DNA of 64,000 bases from Kosakonia quasisacchari. GTDB lineage: Bacteria > Pseudomonadota > Gammaproteobacteria > Enterobacterales > Enterobacteriaceae. Under the pieces are notes generated by a model. The model was not told where the DNA came from. It saw only the letters and a program-made list of their open reading frames with translations, and searched no databases. Each line of letters begins with the position of its first letter. The stretch's first letter is position 1. The stretch is taken from the NCBI RefSeq assembly GCF_004331415.1, contig NZ_SJOP01000021.1, positions 27,543-91,542 on the forward strand, written 5' to 3'. Shown here one piece after another: positions 35,800 through 45,094 of the stretch. Both the position numbers and the translations under genes were made by a program.

Positions 35800-35825
35800 C
35801 AACTGCCGGGAAACCCCGGCAGTTG
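35800..35825 (-). terminator. Intra-operon hairpin between the binding-protein and permease genes
   Basis: CAACTGCCGG ... CCGGCAGTTG forms a 10-bp stem in the 47-nt gap. There is no T tract. Such hairpins lie after binding-protein genes and favour high levels of the binding protein over the permeases. Confidence 0.55.
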
Positions 35826-35833
35826 TGATGGTG

Positions 35834-37537
35834 TTACTTGACGATTTTCACATCCGGCAGGCTGCCGGTCAGGCCGTTATAGATATCCGGTTTAAAACCG
35901 GTGACGCGGGCGCTGCTGGCCGACAAAATCTCGCGGTTGCCCAGCAGGATCACCGGCGGATCATCCGCCAGCACTTTATACAGCTGGTGGTAAATCGGCT
36001 TACGTTTTTCCACATCCAGCACTGCGTTAGCTTCGTTAATCAGCTTATCGACCTGCGGGTTGTTATAGCCGGACTCTTTCGCTTCCGTGCTGTAGTAATC
36101 CCACACGCCGTCATGCGGATCGTTTAACGTGCTGGTGCTAAAGGAGGCAAGGTCATAATTGCCCGCTTTACGCTGCGCCATCAGGGCGTTGAAGTCGACA
36201 ACCTGTGGTTTCAGCAGCACACCAATCTGTTGCCAGTTCTCTTTGGCAATCGGGATCAGCGCGTCGTTCAGCACTTTCTTGCTCACCAGCAAGGTCAGTT
36301 CCAGGCGTTTACCGTCTTTCACGCGGATGCCGTCCGGCCCTGGTTTCCAGCCCGCGTCATCCAGCAGTTTTTTCGCCTGCGCCGGGTCGAATTTGTACGG
36401 GTTAACCCCGTCAGTGTTATAGGCCCAGGAAATCGGCGCAATTGGCTCAATCGCCACTTTGCCGTAACCCTGATACACCACATCAATCAGCTTCTGGCGG
36501 TCAAGGCCGTAAATCAGCGCCTGGCGCACTTTCACATCCTGCAACGCCGGGCGACGCACGTTGAATTCCACTTTGCTGTAATCGCTGGAACCGTACAGGT
36601 TGATGTTGGCGAAGCCGAGCATTTTCAGTTGTTCAATATCATCCGGGCGCGAGGTGAACGCGTCGTAGTCCGTCTCGCCGGTCTGGAATAGCTGGAAATT
36701 GGTGGACGGATTGGTCACGCGGTAGATAAAGCGCGGCGTCGGTGGTGTTCCACGGTAGAAATGGGTGTTGGCGTGGAAACGAATCTCCTGGCCTGGAATG
36801 TATTTCTCATAGACATATGGCCCGTTGCCCAGCGGTTTGCCGTGCAGTGTACGCAGATAATCCAGGTTACCGCGCTGATAGCCCTTGCCGTAATAGGCTT
36901 TGGACAGCACCGGCCCGCCGATTTTCGCCAACGTCGTCGCCCCCGGTTGGGTGGTGGTGACTTGCAGCGTTAACGGGTCAATCACCTTCAGGCCGCTGAC
37001 GCTGTCCGCTTTCCCGGCTTTGTATTCCGCGCCGCCCGCGATATTCGCCAGCGTGATATCCGTGTCGCCATCATATTTCGGGTCGTAAAGCACCGTCAGG
37101 GTAAAGGCCACGTCTTCGGCAGTCAGCGGCGAGCCGTCGCTGAAAGTCAGGTTCGGGCGCAGCTTGATGGTGTAAACCTTATTGTCCGGGCTAACCGTCC
37201 AGCTTTCGGCCAGGCCCGGCACCAGTTTGCCGTGGCTGTCCCAGTCGATCAGGCGCGAGAAGATGACGTTGGTGACGTTTTCATCCCAACCATTGACGAA
37301 GAAGTACGGGTTAAAAATCCCCTGCGGCTCCGAAATACCGGCCACCACCGTGTCTTTGCGCAGCTTCGCCGCCGCCGGGATCTGGCTGGCATCTGTCGCC
37401 AGTGTGATGCCTTCTTTTAAGATCTCATCGGCGAACGACGCAGACGAGAACGCCACCACACTGCTGAGTAGCGCGATTTTCAGCGCGAGGGTGAAGCGCG
37501 TGGGTTTTGTTTTTAAGCTATTCACGAAGCTGACCAA
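35834..37537 (-). CDS. Periplasmic substrate-binding protein of a peptide-type ABC importer
   Basis: A 567-residue SBP family 5 protein. The N-terminus has a signal peptide (LALKIALLSSVVAFSSASFA). The mature part contains the family pattern VPGLAESWTVSPDNKVYTIKLRPNLTFSDGSPLTAEDV and the C-terminal PVILLGNREILSAS. It delivers ligand to the DppBC-like permeases. The most plausible start is TTG at 37537, 5 nt after GGGAG; no ATG with a ribosome site is available between there and the signal peptide. The ligand is unknown: a peptide, opine or other short solute. Confidence 0.88.
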   Translation of the reverse strand: MVSFVNSLKTKPTRFTLALKIALLSSVVAFSSASFADEILKEGITLATDASQIPAAAKLRKDTVVAGISEPQGIFNPYFFVNGWDENVTNVIFSRLIDWDSHGKLVPGLAESWTVSPDNKVYTIKLRPNLTFSDGSPLTAEDVAFTLTVLYDPKYDGDTDITLANIAGGAEYKAGKADSVSGLKVIDPLTLQVTTTQPGATTLAKIGGPVLSKAYYGKGYQRGNLDYLRTLHGKPLGNGPYVYEKYIPGQEIRFHANTHFYRGTPPTPRFIYRVTNPSTNFQLFQTGETDYDAFTSRPDDIEQLKMLGFANINLYGSSDYSKVEFNVRRPALQDVKVRQALIYGLDRQKLIDVVYQGYGKVAIEPIAPISWAYNTDGVNPYKFDPAQAKKLLDDAGWKPGPDGIRVKDGKRLELTLLVSKKVLNDALIPIAKENWQQIGVLLKPQVVDFNALMAQRKAGNYDLASFSTSTLNDPHDGVWDYYSTEAKESGYNNPQVDKLINEANAVLDVEKRKPIYHQLYKVLADDPPVILLGNREILSASSARVTGFKPDIYNGLTGSLPDVKIVK

Positions 37538-37853
37538 AATTGCTCCCTCATCAAATGATTGCGTGGAATTTACAAATAATGACGAACGATAAGAGCCGCA
37601 CCGCACCCTGTCTAACAACGAAAACGTATGGCTTAGAACAAAACGTCCTTAGCAAACTTATGGCTAACGATTGGCGGGATTTAGCTAAATGGCTGATAAC
37701 CCGCGCTGCGCGGGGGAAGTTGAGCCCGGGGAAAATACCCTTTATGTTTTTTTTCCGACAGACTGGCGGGAAGAAAGGAATTTATTTCATCTGACAGCAA
37801 AGCAAACCGTAACGGCGTTTTGCGAAAAAAGAACGTACTTTAACGAAGGTAAT

Positions 37854-37883
37854 AAAAAAGCCCCCGACCGGAGGCTTTCAAAA
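37854..37883. terminator. Terminator after the LacI-family regulator gene
   Basis: A GC-rich stem (AAAGCCTCCGG ... GGGGGCTTT on the minus strand) is followed by a T6 run, directly downstream of the LacI-type gene. Confidence 0.75.
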
Positions 37884-37889
37884 AAGCGA

Positions 37890-38846
37890 TTAGCGTTTAC
37901 TGACATCGGGAATAATTAAATCCCCGCGCACCCGGTAAGCGCCCAGCACGCTCTGCGTTTTTTCATTTAGCCAGGCGACAATGCGCGCCGCCATCGCGTC
38001 CATCGAATATTCGATAGCCGGAATGGTAGGAATGCCCGGCAAATGCAGCGAACCGGCGAGGCTGAATACCATAATGTCGCCCGGTACCGATTTATTAAAC
38101 GCCTGCAATTGCGGGATCACGCGCTGGGCTTCCTGCTCGTCCGCCACCAATAAGGCGTTGAAATTCAGGGTTGTGGCATTATTGAGCAGCACCTGTAACG
38201 CAACAGAGGAAGTGGTGTCATCCATAAACACCAGGTTGCGGTTAAACGGCAGAAAATTGTTTTCCAGCGCCAGCTTATAGCCGTGCAGCACTTGATCGGC
38301 TGCGGCGGTGCGCGGGTGGATCAGCGCAATTTGTCGGCGGCTCTGGCTAATCAGGTAGTTGCAGGCCGTTTCGGCGGCGAAGGCGTGATCAAATTGAATA
38401 CAGTTGGGTGTGGCGTCAGCAGACTCTACGCAATCCACCAGGATGACGTTTTCGTCGTCAATTTTGAGCGGGAAACGCGCTCCGATAATCAGCACATCGT
38501 CGCATAGCCCGCAGGTCAGCTCATCCAGCGCGCTCATCACTTCCGCTTTGGTATTGGCGAAGCGCAGCAGCAGATGTTTCTGGCTCTGGCTTAAATGCTT
38601 TTCCAGCGCGTAAAGGTAGCCGGTGGTTTGGTTGATATTGTCCTGGGCGCAGATAACACCGATGCAGCCTGTCGACTGGCTGAGCAATGACTGCGCGATA
38701 ACATTGGGCCGATAATTCAGCTCGTCGACCGCTTTCAGCACCGCGAGGCGACTGGCTTCCTTAACGCCGCGCGAACCACTCAACACCCGTGAGACTGTGG
38801 CTTTCGACACCCCAGCTAAACGTGATACATCGTTGATTGTAGACAT
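37890..38846 (-). CDS. LacI/GalR-family repressor
   Basis: A 318-residue repressor. The N-terminal HTH with hinge (STINDVSRLAGVSKATVSRVLSGSRGV...NYRPNVIAQSL) is typical; the C-terminal effector domain is of the periplasmic-binding type. It is divergent from the PTS/phospho-beta-glucosidase operon. A perfect 18-bp palindrome in front of that operon and a second, looser site near its own promoter are the probable operators. The inducer is probably a beta-glucoside phosphate. Start ATG 38846 behind GGGGAGAAAG. Confidence 0.92.
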   Translation of the reverse strand: MSTINDVSRLAGVSKATVSRVLSGSRGVKEASRLAVLKAVDELNYRPNVIAQSLLSQSTGCIGVICAQDNINQTTGYLYALEKHLSQSQKHLLLRFANTKAEVMSALDELTCGLCDDVLIIGARFPLKIDDENVILVDCVESADATPNCIQFDHAFAAETACNYLISQSRRQIALIHPRTAAADQVLHGYKLALENNFLPFNRNLVFMDDTTSSVALQVLLNNATTLNFNALLVADEQEAQRVIPQLQAFNKSVPGDIMVFSLAGSLHLPGIPTIPAIEYSMDAMAARIVAWLNEKTQSVLGAYRVRGDLIIPDVSKR

Positions 38847-38941
38847 CTTTCTCCCCTGACAGGCGCACATTGCACCTGCAAAATCTAAATACTTCAACGG
38901 CTAATATATAACCACACGCAGTATAACGGTTTCGCTTTTTG

Positions 38942-38960
38942 ATGGAAACCGATTTTCCAT
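38942..38960. promoter_or_regulatory. Second LacI-type operator candidate
   Basis: ATGGAAA-CCGAT-TTTCCAT has the same 7-bp half-sites as the main operator but a 5-bp rather than a 4-bp centre. It lies about 95 nt before the repressor start codon and 109 nt from the main site, suitable for autoregulation or looping. Confidence 0.55.
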
Positions 38961-39068
38961 TTTGCGCTTTTTGTTCTCAACAGAGTGCCAAAATCCGTGA
39001 CGCAAATCCAATAACAGCATCAGATAATTCACAGACATTGACTGCTATCACACTTCTGTGGCGAATAA

Positions 39069-39086
39069 ATGGAAACCGGTTTCCAT
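39069..39086. promoter_or_regulatory. LacI-type operator of the beta-glucoside PTS operon
   Basis: ATGGAAACCGGTTTCCAT is a perfect 18-bp palindrome with the central CG of LacI/GalR operators. It lies 53 nt before the first PTS gene and overlaps a TATGAT -10-like box at 39085-39090. Confidence 0.8.
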
Positions 39087-39139
39087 ATGATATCCAATCG
39101 TCCCCGCAATAACTTTTTACACTTCGAGGATGGTTAACG

Positions 39140-39454
39140 ATGTTCAGGATTATGTTGTGCTGTTCAGCCGGTATGTCCACCAGCTTACTGGTGAGGAAAA
39201 TGCTGGAAGCCGCGAAGGAACGCGATATACCGGTAGAGATCGATGCGTATGGCGTAGCGGAATTCGACATGCAGTTTCCGCGTTACCAGGTCGTGCTTCT
39301 CGGACCGCAAGTCAAATACATGCTAAATACGCTGTCAGAAAAGGCCGCCGCTCAGGGTATTCCGGTCCAACCCATCAACCCGATGGACTACGGAATGCAA
39401 CGTGGCAACGAGGTACTGGACTATGCATTGTCGCTCATAGAAGCGGCGCATTAA
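39140..39454 (+). CDS. PTS lactose/cellobiose-family IIB component
   Basis: A 104-residue cytoplasmic phosphocarrier that receives phosphate from IIA and passes it to the sugar in IIC. The active-site cysteine is Cys8 in LCCSAGMSTSLLV, as in E. coli ChbB. VLLGPQVKYML is the second conserved motif. It is the first gene of a five-gene operon (IIB-IIC-glucosidase-IIA-porin) directly downstream of the LacI-type operator. Confidence 0.92.
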   Translation: MFRIMLCCSAGMSTSLLVRKMLEAAKERDIPVEIDAYGVAEFDMQFPRYQVVLLGPQVKYMLNTLSEKAAAQGIPVQPINPMDYGMQRGNEVLDYALSLIEAAH

Positions 39455-39466
39455 AAAGGTGTTCTT

Positions 39467-40795
39467 ATGAGTTCCTTATATCAATCAATGATTACGGTTA
39501 TTGAGCAAAGCATTACGCCGCTGGCCGGTCGCCTCGGGCAACAGAAGTACGTTATCGCTATTCGTGACGGTTTTACCGCCGCACTGCCGTTTATGATCAT
39601 CGGCTCGTTTATGCTGGTGTTTATCTTCCCGCCGTTTTCCGCTGACACCACCGTTGGTTTCGCCCGCGCGTGGCTCGATTTCTCCACCGAATACCGCGCA
39701 CAGCTGATGCTGCCGTTTAACCTCAGCATGGGGGTAATGACCTTTTTTATCTCCGTCGGGATTGGTGCAAGCCTGGGTCGCCAGTTTAACCTCGACCCGG
39801 TGATGACAGGCCTGCTGGCGTTTATGGCATTCCTGCTGGTTGCCGCACCGTATGCCGATGGCAAAATCTCTACCCAGTATCTCTCCGGCCAGGGCATTTT
39901 CACCGCGCTGCTGACATCGATTTACTCCACCCGCGTTTACGCCTGGCTTAAGCAGCACAACATCACCATTCGCCTGCCAAAAGAGGTGCCGACCGGCGTT
40001 GCCCGTTCGTTTGAAATCCTCATTCCGGTACTGGTGATCATTGGTACGCTGCACCCGCTGAACCTGTTTATTGAAGCGCAAACCGGCATGATCCTGCCGC
40101 AGGCGATCATGCACGTGCTGGAACCGCTGGTTTCCGCGTCCGATTCCCTGCCTGCCATTCTGCTTTCCGTACTGCTGTGCCAGATCTTCTGGTTCGCCGG
40201 TATCCACGGTTCGCTGATTGTCACCGGCATCATGAACCCGTTCTGGATGGCAAACCTCTCCGCCAACCAGGCTGCACTGGCTGCGGGCGCTGCGCTGCCG
40301 CACGTCTATCTGCAAGGTTTCTGGGATCACTACTTGTTGATTGGCGGCGTCGGTTCCACCCTGCCGCTGGCGTTCCTGCTGCTGCGTAGCCGCGTCGCGC
40401 ATCTGCGCACCATCGGCAAAATGGGCGTCGTACCGAGCTTCTTTAACATCAACGAACCGATTTTGTTCGGCGCACCGATCATCATGAACCCGATGCTGTT
40501 TGTGCCGTTTGTCTGCGTGCCGTTGGTGAACGCCGTGCTGGCTTACACCGCCACCAAAATGGGTCTGCTGGCGCAAGTCGTCTCCCTGACACCGTGGACA
40601 ACGCCTGCGCCTATCGGTGCTTCCTGGGCGGCGAACTGGGCATTTAGCCCGGTGGTGATGTGCCTGATTTGTATGGTGATGTCCGCCCTGATGTATCTGC
40701 CGTTCCTGCGTGCTTACGAGCATTCATTAATGAAAGCAGAAGAAGAAAAAGCGCAGAGCAGCGCGCCGATGACGGAAACCGTCCGCAGTAACTAA
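39467..40795 (+). CDS. PTS lactose/cellobiose-family IIC component (sugar permease)
   Basis: A 442-residue inner-membrane sugar channel with about ten helices. Signature regions are IRDGFTAALPFMIIGSFMLV near the N-terminus, FWFAGIHGSLIVTGIMNPFW, and the substrate-site loop FFNINEPILFGAPIIMNP. It transports and, with IIB, phosphorylates a beta-glucoside such as cellobiose, arbutin or salicin. It begins 12 nt after IIB. Confidence 0.92.
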   Translation: MSSLYQSMITVIEQSITPLAGRLGQQKYVIAIRDGFTAALPFMIIGSFMLVFIFPPFSADTTVGFARAWLDFSTEYRAQLMLPFNLSMGVMTFFISVGIGASLGRQFNLDPVMTGLLAFMAFLLVAAPYADGKISTQYLSGQGIFTALLTSIYSTRVYAWLKQHNITIRLPKEVPTGVARSFEILIPVLVIIGTLHPLNLFIEAQTGMILPQAIMHVLEPLVSASDSLPAILLSVLLCQIFWFAGIHGSLIVTGIMNPFWMANLSANQAALAAGAALPHVYLQGFWDHYLLIGGVGSTLPLAFLLLRSRVAHLRTIGKMGVVPSFFNINEPILFGAPIIMNPMLFVPFVCVPLVNAVLAYTATKMGLLAQVVSLTPWTTPAPIGASWAANWAFSPVVMCLICMVMSALMYLPFLRAYEHSLMKAEEEKAQSSAPMTETVRSN

Positions 40796-40832
40796 GCCGT
40801 AATGCATTAGCAGTAACGAAAAGGAGTCGGTA

Positions 40833-42221
40833 ATGAAATACGTATTTCCCGCAAACTTCTGGTGGGGCAGCGCCAGCTCTGCGCTGCAAACCGAAGGGGA
40901 AAGCCAGCAAGGCGGTAAAAGCGCAACAACATGGGATGCCTGGCACGCCAGCCAGCCGTGGCGCTTTCACCAGCAAATTGGGCCGCAAGAAACCTCGACG
41001 TTTTATCGCCACTGGCGGCAGGACATCGCGCTGTTAAAGCAGCTCAAGCACAACAGCTTTCGCACCTCACTCAGCTGGTCACGGCTGATCCCGGATGGCG
41101 ACGGCGAAGTGAATCCGCAAGCGGTGGCGTTCTATAACGAGGTCATCGACGAGCTGCTGGCGCAGGGTATTACGCCGTTTATCACGCTGTTTCACTTCGA
41201 CATGCCGATGGTGATGCAGGAAAAAGGCGGCTGGGAGAGTCGGGAAGTGGTACAGGCTTTCAGCCGCTACGCACAAATCTGTTTCGAGCTGTTCGGTGAT
41301 CGGGTGCATCACTGGTTCACCTTTAACGAGCCGATTGTGCCGGTAGAGGGCGGTTATCTGTACGATTTCCATTACCCGAACGTGGTGGATTTTAAACGTG
41401 CGGCAACGGTGGCGTACCACACAGTTCTGGCGCATGCCAGCGCAGTGAGAGCGTTTCGCGCCGGGTTTTACGCCGGTGAGATTGGCATTGTGTTGAACCT
41501 GACGCCGTCCTATCCACGTTCGCAGCACCCGGCGGATGTGAAAGCGGCGCACTATGCCGATTTGCTGTTCAATCGCAGTTTTCTCGACCCGGTACTGCGC
41601 GGCGAGTATCCCGCTGATCTGGTGGCGCTGCTGAAAGAGTATGACCAGCTGCCCGCTTGCCAGCCGGACGATATCGCACTGATTGCAGAAGGGAAAATCG
41701 ATCTGCTCGGCATTAACTATTACCAGCCACGGCGGGTAAAGTGCCGGGACAGCGCGGTCAATCCCGACGCGCCGTTTATGCCGGAGTGGTTGTTTGATTA
41801 TTACGAAATGCCAGGGCGCAAAATGAACCCGTATCGTGGGTGGGAAATTTATGAGCCAGGTATTTACGATATTCTCACCAACTTACGCATCAATTACGGT
41901 AACCCACGCTGTTTTATTTCCGAAAACGGTATGGGGGTCGAGAACGAACAGCGTTTTATTGAAGATGGGCAAATAAACGACAGTTATCGCATTACGTTTG
42001 TTCGCGATCATCTTATCTGGCTGCATAAAGGAATTAGCGAAGGGTGTCATTGCCTTGGCTACCATATGTGGACATTTATTGATAACTGGTCATGGTGTAA
42101 CGCATATAAAAACCGCTACGGTTTTGTGCAATTAGATCTGGCGACACAAAAACGTACCATTAAGAAAAGTGGAGAGTGGTTTGCCGCCACCGCTGAAAAT
42201 AATGGTTTTAATCAGGATTAA
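40833..42221 (+). CDS. 6-phospho-beta-glucosidase (GH1)
   Basis: A 462-residue glycoside hydrolase family 1 enzyme that splits the phosphorylated glucoside into glucose 6-phosphate and an aglycone or sugar. The acid/base Glu is in FTFNEPIVP (near residue 168) and the nucleophile Glu in FISENGMGV (near residue 365). The C-terminal NRYGFVQLDLATQKRTIKKS contains residues that bind the 6-phosphate in this subfamily. GGAG lies before the ATG; it is co-transcribed with the PTS genes. Confidence 0.93.
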   Translation: MKYVFPANFWWGSASSALQTEGESQQGGKSATTWDAWHASQPWRFHQQIGPQETSTFYRHWRQDIALLKQLKHNSFRTSLSWSRLIPDGDGEVNPQAVAFYNEVIDELLAQGITPFITLFHFDMPMVMQEKGGWESREVVQAFSRYAQICFELFGDRVHHWFTFNEPIVPVEGGYLYDFHYPNVVDFKRAATVAYHTVLAHASAVRAFRAGFYAGEIGIVLNLTPSYPRSQHPADVKAAHYADLLFNRSFLDPVLRGEYPADLVALLKEYDQLPACQPDDIALIAEGKIDLLGINYYQPRRVKCRDSAVNPDAPFMPEWLFDYYEMPGRKMNPYRGWEIYEPGIYDILTNLRINYGNPRCFISENGMGVENEQRFIEDGQINDSYRITFVRDHLIWLHKGISEGCHCLGYHMWTFIDNWSWCNAYKNRYGFVQLDLATQKRTIKKSGEWFAATAENNGFNQD

Positions 42222-42539
42222 ATGACAATGGTTGAACTCGAAGAAGCGGTAATGGAAATTATCGTCAACGCCGGACAGTCGCGCAGCCTGTGCTTTGAAG
42301 CGCTGCGCGCGGCAAGGACAGGAAATCTTGACGAAGCGCGCCAGTTGCTGAAGGAAGCGGATGGCTACTCGCGCCAGGCGCATCAAATGCAAACCAAATT
42401 AATCGAACAGGATGCAGGTGAAGCCCGGCAACCGATGACATTAATTATGGTGCATGCGCAGGATCATTTAATGACGTCATTATTAGCACGTGAGTTATCC
42501 GAAGAGATAATTCAGCTTCACACTTTATATCGGCAATAA
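42222..42539 (+). CDS. PTS lactose/cellobiose-family IIA component
   Basis: A 105-residue helical phosphocarrier. The phosphorylated His is in the conserved MVHAQDHLMTSLLARELSEE motif near residues 80-90. The ATG immediately follows the glucosidase stop codon; a second ATG six bases later (42228) is also possible. It accepts phosphate from HPr and hands it to the IIB of this operon. Confidence 0.92.
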   Translation: MTMVELEEAVMEIIVNAGQSRSLCFEALRAARTGNLDEARQLLKEADGYSRQAHQMQTKLIEQDAGEARQPMTLIMVHAQDHLMTSLLARELSEEIIQLHTLYRQ

Positions 42540-42620
42540 TTAACGGAGAATTGATTACGGTAAATCTTAATTAAGCTGTACCCGCATTTATAAAATAAAA
42601 GCAGTTCGTAATGGTGATGG

Positions 42621-42656
42621 CAATAATCTCTGCCCGGTCACCCGGGATGGTTATTG
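42621..42656 (+). terminator. Hairpin between the IIA and porin genes
   Basis: A nested inverted repeat (CAATAA ... TTATTG outside, CCCGG ... CCGGG inside) lies in the 148-nt gap before the porin gene. It may cause partial termination or protect the upstream mRNA. Confidence 0.4.
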
Positions 42657-42687
42657 TCTGAGAATAACTTACTAAATTGAGATAACC

Positions 42688-44067
42688 ATGAGAATTAATA
42701 AAAAACTTCCAGTGGCGCTGGCGGTTGCGGCCACTCTTTGCTCTGGCTCCGTCTTCGCACAAGAGTTCACGCAAGAGCAAATCGATGCCATCGTCGCCAA
42801 GGCGGTGGATAAAGCGCTGGCGGAACGTCAGGCAAAAATGGATGCCGCCGTGAATAAAAAAGCGGATGTGGTGGTGGAACCGCAAAGCGCGGCGCAAACC
42901 CCGGATTTGGCGGTGCCTTACGGATTGAAATTTAGCGGGTACGCCCGTTATGGCGCGCACTTCCAGTCTGGCGATCAGAAATATGTTGGCGTTGATGGCT
43001 CTTATAATGGCGCGTCAGCGATTGGTCGTCTGGGCAACGAAGGCAACGGCGGTGAATTCCAGCTCTCCAAAGCCTTTAAAGGCGAAAACGGCGCTATCTG
43101 GGACGTCAACGTGATGTTCGACCACTGGGGCGACGAAGTTAACCTGAAAAAAGCCTATGCCGGGGTGACCAACCTGCTGGCATCCAACCCGAACGCCTAC
43201 TTCTGGGCAGGACGTGATTTCCACCAGCGTCCACAACAAGGCATTAACGACTACTTCTGGATGACTCACGACGGCCAGGGTGCCGGGGTGAAAAACTTCG
43301 ATATCGGCGGCGTGAAGTTTGATGTTGCGGCTGTCGGTTCGGTTGCATCCTGTAGCCCGGAAGTACTGGAAGATGAAGCCAACCCGTCGCGCATCACCTG
43401 TACTGGTGGCTCCAACGTCGGCGATAAAGGTAACTATGCGTTGACCTCCAAAGTTCACGGGATGAAAGTCGGCCCGCTGGATCTGGAAATCTACGCCAAC
43501 TACGGCTTTGACTCGAAAGCGATTGAAAGCGATGCCCGCTTGAAAGCCTGGCAAGGCGGCGCGGTGCTGAGTCATACCTACGATCACGGCATTAACAAAC
43601 TGATCGCGCGCTACTCCGATAACGCCGATAACAGCGTATTCAACAAAACCGACGATCTGACCGCGATTTACGCCAGCTTCGAAGGCAGCTACAAATTCTC
43701 CCGTCAGACTCAGGTAGATTACCTGCTGGCGTTCCACGATTACGACAACAGCGCCAACAAAGCGGATAACCGCCGCAACTATGGCGCGATTGTTCGCCCG
43801 ATGCACTGGTGGAACGATGTGCACTCCACCTGGCTGGAACTGGGTTATCAGCGTGTAGATTATGATGACGGCGGCGATAACCACGGCTGGAAAGCGACCC
43901 TGTCGCAGAACATCTCTATCGCGATGGGACCAGAGTTCCGCCCGATGCTGCGCTTCTACGTGACCGGCGGCGAAGTGGATAACAAACGCACCGCACGCGT
44001 GAACGGCACCAACGACTCTACGCTTGATTCGTTCAACATCGGCGCGATGTGGGAAGCCTGGTGGTAA
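42688..44067 (+). CDS. Maltoporin-type carbohydrate porin (ScrY/BglH-like)
   Basis: A 459-residue outer-membrane sugar porin. A signal peptide (to about residue 24, ending SGSVFA) is followed by a short helical N-terminal segment (about residues 25-70) as in ScrY. The LamB-type barrel begins near LKFSGYARYGAHFQSG. The two cysteines in SVASCSPEV and RITCTGG match the LamB loop disulphide. The chain ends in Trp (WEAWW), needed for barrel assembly. It is the outer-membrane entry for the beta-glucoside used by this operon. Confidence 0.92.
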   Translation: MRINKKLPVALAVAATLCSGSVFAQEFTQEQIDAIVAKAVDKALAERQAKMDAAVNKKADVVVEPQSAAQTPDLAVPYGLKFSGYARYGAHFQSGDQKYVGVDGSYNGASAIGRLGNEGNGGEFQLSKAFKGENGAIWDVNVMFDHWGDEVNLKKAYAGVTNLLASNPNAYFWAGRDFHQRPQQGINDYFWMTHDGQGAGVKNFDIGGVKFDVAAVGSVASCSPEVLEDEANPSRITCTGGSNVGDKGNYALTSKVHGMKVGPLDLEIYANYGFDSKAIESDARLKAWQGGAVLSHTYDHGINKLIARYSDNADNSVFNKTDDLTAIYASFEGSYKFSRQTQVDYLLAFHDYDNSANKADNRRNYGAIVRPMHWWNDVHSTWLELGYQRVDYDDGGDNHGWKATLSQNISIAMGPEFRPMLRFYVTGGEVDNKRTARVNGTNDSTLDSFNIGAMWEAWW

Positions 44068-44075
44068 GGTAACAA

Positions 44076-44111
44076 AACCGGAGGCGGTCCCCCCTCATGC
44101 CGCCTCCGGTT
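44076..44111 (+). terminator. Terminator of the beta-glucoside operon
   Basis: A perfect 12-bp stem (AACCGGAGGCGG/CCGCCTCCGGTT) with a 12-nt loop follows the porin stop codon by 8 nt. Confidence 0.7.
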
Positions 44112-44181
44112 AAACTCTGTACATGTGTTATGATGCGCGGCCTTACGATAAGTCATCAGCATCACAGAGTTGGGTTAGCAC

Positions 44182-45084
44182 ATGGGTTCGAGCAAAAAAG
44201 GGATGTTTTACGTGCTGGCAGCCGCGGTTTTATGGGGCAGTTCCGGGGTTTGCGCGCAGTACATTATGCAAAAAAGTCATATCTCCTCGCCGTGGCTGAC
44301 CATGACGCGGCTGTTGTTCACCGGGGTGATTTTGTTAACGCTGTCGTTTGTCCACGGTGACAAACTTTTCGCCATCCTGAAAAATCGTAAAGACGCCTTT
44401 AGCCTGCTGTTCTTCTCGCTGTTTGGCGCGCTGACCGTGCAACTCACTTTCCTGCTGACGATAGAAAAATCCAACGCCGCCACCGCGACGGTGCTGCAAT
44501 TCCTCTCGCCGACCATTATCGTGGCGTGGTTTGCACTGGTACGCAAAGCGCGGCCCACCTTCCCCGTGGCGTCAGCGATTGTCACCTCGCTTATCGGCAC
44601 GTTTCTACTGGTGACGCACGGCAACCTGACCTCGCTGTCTATTTCGCCTGAAGCACTGCTGTGGGGCATTGTCTCGGCCTTTGCCGCCGCGTTTTACACT
44701 ACCTATCCTTCGCAGCTTATCGCCCGTTACGGCACGTTGCCGATCGTCGGCTGGAGTATGTTGCTGGCAGGATTGATGCTGACGCCGTTCTTCGGCGGGC
44801 AGGGGAATGATTTTGTGGTTGATGGCCGCTTGCTGATGGCCTTTTTCTACCTGGTGGTGATTGGCACCGCGCTGACGTTTAGCCTCTATTTGAAAGGCGC
44901 ACAGATGATTGGCGGGTCGAAAGCCAGCATTCTGAGTTGCGCCGAACCGCTAAGCAGCGCCTTGCTTTCGGTGGCGCTGCTCGGTGTGGCGTTTTCGCTG
45001 CCGGACTGGCTCGGCACGCTGTTGATTGTCTCGTCGGTCTTGCTGATTTCCTGGGACTCGCGGCGCAAAATACGCGCCGCATAA
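44182..45084 (+). CDS. yicL: EamA/DMT-family transporter YicL
   Basis: A 300-residue inner-membrane protein with ten helices in two EamA repeats, matching E. coli YicL (LAAAVLWGSSGVCAQYIM, IEKSNAATATVLQFLSPTIIV, KGAQMIGGSKASILSCAEPLSSALLS). The family exports small metabolites; the YicL substrate is unknown. It marks the right edge of the accessory region behind selC and converges on nepI with a 10-nt gap. Confidence 0.93.
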   Translation: MGSSKKGMFYVLAAAVLWGSSGVCAQYIMQKSHISSPWLTMTRLLFTGVILLTLSFVHGDKLFAILKNRKDAFSLLFFSLFGALTVQLTFLLTIEKSNAATATVLQFLSPTIIVAWFALVRKARPTFPVASAIVTSLIGTFLLVTHGNLTSLSISPEALLWGIVSAFAAAFYTTYPSQLIARYGTLPIVGWSMLLAGLMLTPFFGGQGNDFVVDGRLLMAFFYLVVIGTALTFSLYLKGAQMIGGSKASILSCAEPLSSALLSVALLGVAFSLPDWLGTLLIVSSVLLISWDSRRKIRAA

Positions 45085-45094
45085 GCCGACTGGT

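Noticed and set aside
39485..40723. A 412-codon open frame antisense to the PTS IIC gene
   Set aside because: Composition is His/Gln/Arg-rich, typical of antisense shadows; the plus-strand gene is certain.
14128..44181. A classical selC-integrated island with integrase and attachment repeats
   Set aside because: No integrase gene and no second copy of the selC 3' end could be found, so no attachment site is claimed.
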